21,271 nt of DNA from a virus, in the IMG/VR virus record IMGVR_UViG_3300027631_000159, positions 1 through 21,271 of that record; one strand, 5' to 3'. Shown here piece after piece: positions 20,479 to 21,271 of the stretch. Positions within the stretch are counted from its first letter, which is position 1, and the number at the start of each line of letters is the position of its first letter. The notes under the pieces were generated by a model. That model saw only the letters and a program-made list of their open reading frames with translations, was not told the DNA's origin and searched no databases. The position numbers and the translations under genes were made by a program.

Positions 20479-20510
20479 AAGCTCCGACACGCCGAGAATG
20501 GATTAGGTAA

Positions 20511-20532
20511 TGTCAGTGCCCTATGCTAAAAT
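20511..20532 (+). promoter_or_regulatory. RecA-NDp (PafBC-type) promoter, copy 7
   Basis: TGTCAGTG, 8 nt, TAAAAT. The leader has AACGAAAGG (20547-20555) before the ATG at 20562. Confidence 0.7.
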
Positions 20533-20561
20533 ACTCTTATCCAACCAACGAAAGGTAACAA

Positions 20562-20786
20562 ATGTCTAATCTAATGAAAGTTCCACACACAGTTGAGTTC
20601 GAGGCAGTAATTGACTTGGACAAGATTCCCGCTAACTTACTACCTGCGCTAATTGCACTTGACACTTATTCAGTTACAAAGATGTGCAAAGAAGCAACAC
20701 TACACGCACTTGGAATGTCAAATGTAATTCCACTTGCTAATGAAAATAACACTTGGGCTGAAGTAACAATTAAGGAAGGTAACTAA
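20562..20786 (+). CDS. 74-residue hypothetical protein
   Basis: Begins with a strand-rich part (VPHTVEFEAVIDLDKIP) and continues with a helix (TKMCKEATLHALGMS) and a final strand (WAEVTIKEG). AACGAAAGG precedes the ATG. Two bases separate it from the next gene. No family is recognised. Confidence 0.65.
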   Translation: MSNLMKVPHTVEFEAVIDLDKIPANLLPALIALDTYSVTKMCKEATLHALGMSNVIPLANENNTWAEVTIKEGN

Positions 20787-20788
20787 CA

Positions 20789-21058
20789 ATGGGAAATAAC
20801 ACTGCGCTAGATTTAGCAAGCGAGTTTGATTTAGAACAAGGTATTGCTTATCACTTACAAGGTAATCATTACCCGCCCGTTCCACTTTCTATGGTGAAGC
20901 CTTGCATCGATGCTATCGATGCTTGGTGGGAAGAAGATTCAGATAGACTAATTGAAATGCCTGAAGGCGTATCTTATCGTGGAGATAAGTTTGCACCTGC
21001 TCACGCAATAATTGACCAGCATCACCTACACGCTTGGCTGCAAGATACCGACTACTGA
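20789..21058 (+). CDS. 89-residue small actinophage-type protein
   Basis: Contains AYHLQGNHYPPVPLSMV and IDAWWEEDSDR, then EMPEGVSYRG and a His-rich end (DQHHLHAWL). The 'HL..NHYPPVP..mv..ci.AI' pattern recalls small proteins of actinobacteria and their phages, of unknown function; this rests on memory only. Follows the previous gene by 2 bp. A perfect hairpin lies just after its stop. Confidence 0.7.
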   Translation: MGNNTALDLASEFDLEQGIAYHLQGNHYPPVPLSMVKPCIDAIDAWWEEDSDRLIEMPEGVSYRGDKFAPAHAIIDQHHLHAWLQDTDY

Positions 21059-21070
21059 GATCAAAACCAG

Positions 21071-21092
21071 GCGTGTGAGATTACTCACACGC
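21071..21092 (+). promoter_or_regulatory. Hairpin and CRP/GlxR-like palindrome
   Basis: GCGTGTGAG (21071-21079) and CTCACACGC (21084-21092) pair over 9 bp around 4 nt. TGTGA-GATTAC-TCACA (21074-21089) is a full CRP/GlxR match, 38 bp before the promoter at 21127. It may also terminate the operon ending at 21058. Confidence 0.6.
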
Positions 21093-21126
21093 TTGGCATC
21101 TCAAATAATAAGATTGGGGTAGTAAA

Positions 21127-21148
21127 TGTCAGACCCCTTTGCTATAAT
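21127..21148 (+). promoter_or_regulatory. RecA-NDp (PafBC-type) promoter, copy 8
   Basis: TGTCAGAC, 8 nt, TATAAT. The leader has AAGAAAGGAAG before the ATG at 21174. Confidence 0.7.
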
Positions 21149-21173
21149 AAGACCCTACAAGAAAGGAAGCAAA

Positions 21174-21271
21174 ATGACAGTAAATGGATACACTTACAAG
21201 GTTGGCGATTTATTCACCACCCTAAAGTCAAAAAAGACAGGAGTAATCAAAGAGATTATTCCTAACGCATC
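21174..21271 (+). CDS. Partial small phage protein (C-terminus beyond window)
   Basis: The first 32 codons (beginning MTVNGYTYKVGDLFTT, with KSKKTGVIKEIIPN) are open to the right edge. KVGDLFTT then TGVIKEI suggest a small SH3-like or KOW-like beta fold. GAAAGGAAG precedes the ATG and promoter copy 8 lies just upstream. Function is unknown. Confidence 0.6.
   Translation, partial: MTVNGYTYKVGDLFTTLKSKKTGVIKEIIPNA

Noticed and set aside
1-21271. tRNA or rRNA genes
   Set aside because: No cloverleaf with a conserved T-arm or CCA end was seen by eye in the intergenic regions; a tRNAscan run would settle it.

Overview
The window is an A+T-rich stretch of a tailed double-stranded DNA phage, or a closely related prophage. 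The evidence is a block of tail-fibre genes, a holin-like and a lysozyme-like gene, a phage-type class II ribonucleotide reductase, and a long run of tiny overlapping genes. Three things point to an actinobacterial host: eight promoters that fit the PafBC-dependent RecA-NDp pattern known from Actinobacteria, a GP88-family protein known from actinobacteriophages, and CRP/GlxR-type palindromes. The low G+C would suit freshwater low-G+C Actinobacteria, but that host assignment is inference.

Layout. Positions 1-11207 are read leftward. In order of transcription they hold a B12-dependent ribonucleotide reductase, an EF-hand membrane (holin-like) protein, six small to large tail or baseplate proteins, a large tail protein with Thr-Pro and Phe-Phe-x-Pro-Pro-Gly repeats and a C-terminal Hint domain, a GT60-like glycosyltransferase, and two more fibre-type proteins, the last running off the left edge. 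Positions 11345-13778 are read rightward: a secreted lytic transglycosylase, five very small proteins, and a 2-oxoglutarate/Fe(II) oxygenase fused to a CDGSH-type iron-sulfur motif. Positions 13833-16236 are read leftward: three small proteins and two tandem 2OG-Fe(II) oxygenases. Positions 16569 to the right edge are read rightward: about nineteen mostly unrecognised genes of 37-89 codons plus GP88, grouped into short operons.

The rightmost 4.7 kb is the most unusual part. Each short operon is preceded by a recurring control module. It contains a TGTGA-N6-TCACA palindrome, one or two copies of GGCGTGTCG (or its complement CGACACGCC), and a promoter of form TGTCAGnn-N8-TAnaAT with no spacing variation in eight copies. 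The leader then often carries AACGAAAGG just before the start codon. Two modules also carry a pair of perfect DnaA boxes (TTATCCACA) exactly 21 bp apart. This looks like an early regulon tied to host DNA-damage signalling (PafBC), cAMP-type regulation (CRP/GlxR) and replication initiation (DnaA).

A second theme is possible protein modification. The phage carries three 2OG-Fe(II) oxygenases and a glycosyltransferase resembling the Skp1 hydroxyproline GlcNAc-transferase, next to a tail protein rich in Pro and Thr-Pro. A hydroxylate-then-glycosylate pathway acting on the virion is a testable hypothesis, not something the sequence proves. Several genes also appear to be leaderless, with the start codon 6-9 nt after a -10 box.
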